DNA of 64,000 nt from Platycnemis pennipes (taxonomy: Eukaryota; Arthropoda; Insecta; Odonata; Platycnemididae), in assembly GCA_933228895.1 (NCBI GenBank), contig OW121848.1, positions 163,572,688 through 163,636,687 on the forward strand, read 5' to 3'. A model generated the notes under the pieces. It was given only the letters and a program-made list of their open reading frames with translations, was not told the origin of the DNA and ran no database searches. Shown one piece after another: positions 59,426 through 64,000 of the stretch. The translations under genes were made by a program, and so were the position numbers. Within the stretch, counting starts at the first letter, position 1, and every line of letters begins with the position of its first letter.

Positions 59426-59644
59426 ACCAAGCAAAAATGTAACAAACTATGGGATCATTGGCTTCACACATTGTACATAGACTTTTTTTTTTCAAATCAC
59501 CCACTAACTTTGCATTCGTCATTTGGTCTGCTTTAACAAATCAAAATTTATATAATTCCAATAAAGATATCAGTAGATTCTTGCTGTGTAACTATAATTT
59601 TATTTTCATTAAATAAAAACTTACTTATGAATTTCTTCCATCAG

Positions 59645-60432
59645 AAACTATTAGGCTAAAGGCTGCCAAATCATTTGATATAGAAAATGCTAAGGTTCTG
59701 AATAAGATGCTAACAACCATGGAAAGGACAATGGCCAGACATCAGCTGAAGATCAATAAGAGGAAAACTAAGGTATTGGTGTGCAGCAAGAGAGAGGACG
59801 CCAAAACCAATTTCATGCTAGGAAAACAGAAACTGGAAGAGGTGGAAAGTTCTGTTTACTGGGAAGCAGAGTAACCAACAATGGATGAAGCAAGAAAGAA
59901 ATAGTCAGTAGAATAGCCCAGGCAAAGAGGGCATTCTATCAAAAGAATAATCTACTTACAGCTGGAAATACAAGCGTAGAAGTAAGGTAGCAATTCATCA
60001 GGACATATATCTGGAGCATGTTTCTTTAAGGCAGTGAGGCATGGACAATGACAGCAGCGGAGAAGAAAAGGGTTCAAGCATTCGAAATATGGTGCTACCG
60101 TAGAATGATGAAGATAAAATGGATCGGACTAGTGACAAATGAAGAAGTCTTAAGAAGAGTGGGAGAAAAGAGAAGTCTGCTGAAAACTATAAAAATAAGT
60201 CGGGCCAACTAATCGGCCATATCTTTAGACACGATAGCCTGATGAAGACAATTGTCGAAGTAAAAGTGAACGGGAAGAATGGAAAAGGCAGGCCTCGTAT
60301 GAGTTTATAGAACAGGTCATAAAGGACGTGAAAGAGAGGAACTACATTATTATGACGAGGTTGTCCGATAGAAGAATCGAGTGGAGAGCTGCGTCAGACC
60401 AATCCTAGGATTGTTGACTCATGATGATGGAA
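59645..60432 (+). mobile_element. LINE 3' end (endonuclease-RT type)
   Basis: The 5'-truncated insertion begins within the RT: VLNKMLTTMERTMARHQLKI, NKRKTKVLVCSK, then MLGKQKLEEVESSVYW, and a frameshifted C-terminal block. It ends ATCCTAGGATTGTTGACT with a short TGATGATGG tail. Same family as 386-833. Confidence 0.8.
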
Positions 60433-61280
60433 AATGGATGGAAATGAAGTGCTCCAAATGCCAGGTGAGTACTTTCACCTCCTTCAAATCACCGAGGGAA
60501 AAATATAGAAATGATTTTGCGGCATAAAAAGCCAACCAATGCTGCAAATTTGGTAACACTGGATCCTCACAGGAGAGGCCCACTCACGGGCCACCCTCTC
60601 ACTCATTTTAGGGTCTTGAGATTTTCCTTCAAAAACACATCTCCTGTGCAAGTGCCTGTCCTCCACAACTGCTTACGGATGCTTTTCTCTCTTACTTTTC
60701 GGAGAGTTTATGCAACTTGCATCAAACACAAGTCCCCTCAGTTATATATAAATTAGGATGATAATAACGTTAATATTCTTGACATAGGTGAAAAAACTTG
60801 GAATCAGAATGGCAAAATTCACTCCCAGGATATATCAGGCCTTACTATGTATTTCGGTCACACAAATGCAGGTGCTTCATTTTGGACATTTTTAAGGATT
60901 TTCATTAGTGCTTCTCTGCATTATCAAGACATCAAAACAAAAATAATGAAAATAAACCCACTTAATTACCAACTTCACAACCTCATGCACACTAAAAGGC
61001 ACTTGCTGAATACTGACTGAAAGACCCTGCTGCGTTGTCACCAGTCATCTGCAACAATACTGTCACATGTGGCTTCTTGCTGCTCCAAGATTAGATTTCC
61101 ATCTTGGTGAGGGTAGGATTCCATCCTCATCTGCCACATTTGAGTCTCAATGATTTCTCCCTCTTCAGTTTATCATGCATCCTACTCTCACCACTTCATG
61201 CCATATAAATGCATACCCATTTTCTCCCTTCTCTTCTCTCCATCATTATTCTACCTTCCACAGTACCACGAGTATTCCTA
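60433..61280. other. Gene-free stretch
   Basis: No recognised exon or repeat. Confidence 0.35.
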
Positions 61281-61284
61281 TTGA

Positions 61285-62610
61285 TTTTAATAATAATAAT
61301 AAGCACTGGATTCAGGAGATGAGAGCAGTGGAGCAAAGGCTTACAGCCAAATACAGGCAGACACTCAGGCGAATCTGGAGCTCTGACCTGTCAGGCAAGA
61401 ACCAGCTCTTCTCAGCTGAGGGCCCTAGTAAAGTTGGGAGTGGGTAACCGACAAGTTCAAAACGGGAGCTCACATGGAGTGGACGGAGTCCCTTAGGGGA
61501 GACCTTCTAGCTTGGCATGCTGCCAGTGAGCCAAGTTGCAGAGGATACATGGTGAGGATGCACTCTTTGTGGTGTGAAATGCATCCTGAATATAACCATC
61601 CGTCACAGCAGAACCTGCACGACTACACCAATTGCCTGCGCAAGAAAATGACACCCCAAACTCAAGGTCAGAGTAGTACACCACCGGCCAAGGCTATATC
61701 TCCTACAAAGGCTCATGAACCTCCTACAGCCATGGCTCTCACCGATCTTTTGGTGAAGGGAGATGAGCCGAAGGCCAACTCTAATCTACTCAAATGGTTG
61801 GAAAGCACAATAAACTATGATGAGATGACTACCAGGCAGAGAAATATCCATCAAAAATTTCTCTGCAGGACCAACAGCTGTCCCAGTTGAATGGCATCGT
61901 AGATATAATCTTAATGTCCAGCCTCTGGGAAATTGACTGCATGGTATATACTGCTGCCAAACTGTTTCCCCAAGTGTTTGCCACTTGGGAGACAAAAGCA
62001 GCAAATAGGCTTAAACAGCTTAATGCCAAAATCACACTGGCCAGACAACAGGTGTCGAGATTTCAGTGGGCCTTTACGCTGAAGGTCAAGCGCATTGCTT
62101 GTGCAGTCCGGAGAGAACATCACACACTGAGCAAAGTGGATACAGTGCAGGCACTTACAACGACAACAAAGAAGTTGGTCAAGAGGACCAACGCCAGGAA
62201 GGAGAACTCCCAACTTCTTTATGCCATCCCATCTCTTCCGACCCCCTCCACTTGTTGTCCAAACACCACCATCTGTCCTGGAGGTGGAACATTTCTGAAA
62301 GGACATCCACAGGACCATGAAGCCCTCAATGAAAGCACTCAAGCCATAGCCCACTTTACAGAGTTTTGTGACCGCCACCTAGCGGATATGGATCGTCCCA
62401 TCTCAGTCATGGAACGTGATGTGAAGAAGGCCTTCTCTGGCAAGAAGAACTTTACTGCTACAGGAATGGACGCAGTGAATAACTTCTGGTGGAATAAGTT
62501 CCCTTCCACACACAAATACCTTGCCAGAATCTTCACATCCTTCCTGTTAGGTTCGGAACCAATTCCTTCCAGGCTGACTGAGAGGCAAAAGGTTTTTATC
62601 AGTGATGGAT
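61285..62610 (+). pseudogene. Non-LTR retrotransposon relic (R2/R4-like)
   Basis: Two large plus-strand frames, 61285-61890 and 61887-62610, overlap with a frameshift. The first has WIQEMRAVEQRLTAKYRQTL and a Gln/Pro/Thr-rich linker. The second has LFPQVFATWETKAANRLKQL and then FTATGMDAVNNFWWNKFPST followed by EPIPSRLTERQKVFI, the start of an RT fingers domain as in R2/R4-type site-specific LINEs. The RT ends abruptly near 62610, before the catalytic motifs. It is the best preserved long coding relic in the window. Confidence 0.6.
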
Positions 62611-62611
62611 G

Positions 62612-63069
62612 GATGCAGGTTTTTCTTCGGATCCAGATCTGGATCCTTGCCTTGGTTTCGAATCTTTGTCTCGGTTTCAGATCCTTAGTTTCACATACTG
62701 AATTTTGAATTTCATTTCTTTTCTAATCCTAGATTTTTAATGTATACAGAAAAACAGCAACAATAATATTTCTAGGAAAACAAGCAAATTTATTGTAGAA
62801 AAAAATTTACTTCCCACATAATATTTTCCTGGATCATGAATTGCAGATGCATTATATGCTACTACTTCTTATATAAAGTTCACTTTCCTTATCACATACT
62901 CATTAACAATACATTCTTTTAACTAATCAAAAACCTAAAATTAATTCAGTGCGGGATGGGTTTACATTAACTTATTCCATTGTGAGTTGCTGTTGTAAAT
63001 CAAATCCTTGAATTGCTTTTCACATAAAACATGCAATTGAAGTTTAACTATCATTTCTTGTCCATTAGG
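62612..63069. other. AT-rich stretch with a GGATCC-rich start
   Basis: 62600-62690 has a short GGATCC/CAGATC-type imperfect repeat; the remainder holds nothing recognised. Confidence 0.35.
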
Positions 63070-63230
63070 GATGGTAGGCATTTTTGGCATCGTTGGCATG
63101 CATGTCATTCGCTCACAGGTGGTGCACACTTTAGGCAAGTCCTTCAGTTAAGCCCAGAGGGTAAATAGTCCACCGGTAAAAAACTGTCCAGCAAGGGAAA
63201 TCAGAAAAAAGGGGGATACCAAAAAAGCCA
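63070..63230. repeat. Interspersed repeat, copy 2 (GGCATTGTTGGC family)
   Basis: Diverged copy of 59262-59425 in the same orientation, with GGTAGGCATTTTTGGCATCG, GGCAAGTCCTTCAGTTAAGC, GAGGGTAAATAGTCCACC and a final GGGGGATACCAAAAAAGCCA. Confidence 0.6.
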
Positions 63231-63234
63231 CTGT

Positions 63235-64000
63235 ATTTTTTTACCCAACAAGTTTTTAAGTTAGATGATAATTGTGTCTTCAGCCCTGAAGGCGGACCAC
63301 TATCTAAAAGACCCTAAAATGATCCTTAGGACTTTCCAACATTTTTTACTTGCAATTGAGACAATCAAAGACAAATTATTTTCATTAGGAAATGACAACA
63401 TTATTATACACAGTTTTGAATAAAAAGAACCAAATGTATTTCCATGAAAATATAATCTGGTAGGCACTATTAGTTTTGATGCATCAGTGTTTTTACTCAA
63501 TGAGATGGTATTTGAAAAACACTCCACATTGCTATGTGGGTCAAGAATACTTATCCCTCTTCCTGACAGTGCGTCTCCCCCACTGCTCCATTGCCTTCCT
63601 ATTTTACCTTCCCCAGCCCCACCACACAGCAACTCATCCCTCCTCCCCTATTACCCTCTCCCTTGTTTGAGTGATAATAATAATAATTTTACTCGCCGTA
63701 AGCTATACAAGGTTGCATATGCAACTATATAGTTTTATCAAAGGAAAAGCAAGTAAAATGAAAGATATACATAAGATGTAGAGTAGATTAAAATGTACCT
63801 TTACCAGCAGCCCTTAACCCATTACTTTATACGCCTCAGAATGACATTGATGCATTGAAAACTAGTGGTACCTGAATAAATGTCCATAAAAATACACTTA
63901 CCTTGTCCTTTTCATTCAATAATGAATTTATGCAGTGTCATGCTTGAAACCATGATGTATGCGAAAACATTTTTTGTCATCATGGGTGTAGATCAAGATA
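63235..64000. other. Gene-free end of window
   Basis: No exon or repeat family was recognised. Small ORFs at 63476-63732 read through a C-rich low-complexity stretch. Confidence 0.35.

Noticed and set aside
59645..59695. Possible fourth exon of the CCDC113-like gene after a TTCTTCCATCAG acceptor, in the right phase
   Set aside because: The frame runs straight into the LINE reverse transcriptase (VLNKMLTTMER) and the bases before it also read as RT, so the segment is better explained as the 5' part of the LINE insertion.

Overview
This is a eukaryotic, intron-containing, AT-rich and repeat-dense nuclear window, most likely from an arthropod and probably an insect. The evidence is a three-exon SEC61G gene whose product ends in -IIVGS as insect Sec61-gamma does, GT-AG introns, and many eukaryotic retroelements and DNA transposons. 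There are no operons, no prokaryotic genes, no CRISPR array and no intact tRNA or rRNA gene.

Only two host genes can be supported. They lie head to head near the centre-right. SEC61G is on the minus strand (coding exons within 47816-48202) and encodes a complete 68-residue subunit of the ER translocon. About 1 kb away, a plus-strand gene starts at 49232. Its first three coding exons (to 58364) join in phase and resemble the N-terminus of the axonemal coiled-coil protein CFAP263/CCDC113. A palindromic RFX-type X-box sits about 190 bp before its ATG. Its second intron is about 8.6 kb and filled with retroelements; the 3' end of the gene was not found.

Nearly everything else recognisable is transposon-derived. 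0-20 kb: LINE 3' ends, inverted-repeat elements, an hAT-type MITE with an 8-bp duplication, a tRNA-derived SINE, and long anonymous GC-rich stretches. 20-35 kb: LINE relics including one with an inverted 5' part, two oppositely oriented GC-rich minisatellites, several large palindromes, and a 5S rRNA-derived SINE with a perfect 14-bp duplication. 35-45 kb: a Tigger/pogo transposase relic interrupted by a young, internally deleted Copia element with apparently identical 202-bp LTRs, a full-length piggyBac relic bounded by TTAA, further LINE relics, a second 5S-derived SINE, and an hAT-like MITE inside a LINE. 49-55 kb: a Penelope-like element with inverted terminal repeats and a GIY-YIG domain, split by a SINE, then a second piggyBac relic. 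56-64 kb: tandem arrays, a LINE 3' end and an R2/R4-like LINE relic.

The most interesting structural theme is a recurring hammerhead-ribozyme-like motif (CUGANGA, a hairpin, GAAAC) inside inverted-repeat segments at 2.1-2.35, 16.7-17.1, 31.2-31.4 and 50.0/52.6 kb. The copy at 2251-2295 has all core residues, a perfect 6-bp stem I and a GUU cleavage triplet. It fits the hammerheads known from Penelope-like elements, with one unpaired extra base before stem II.
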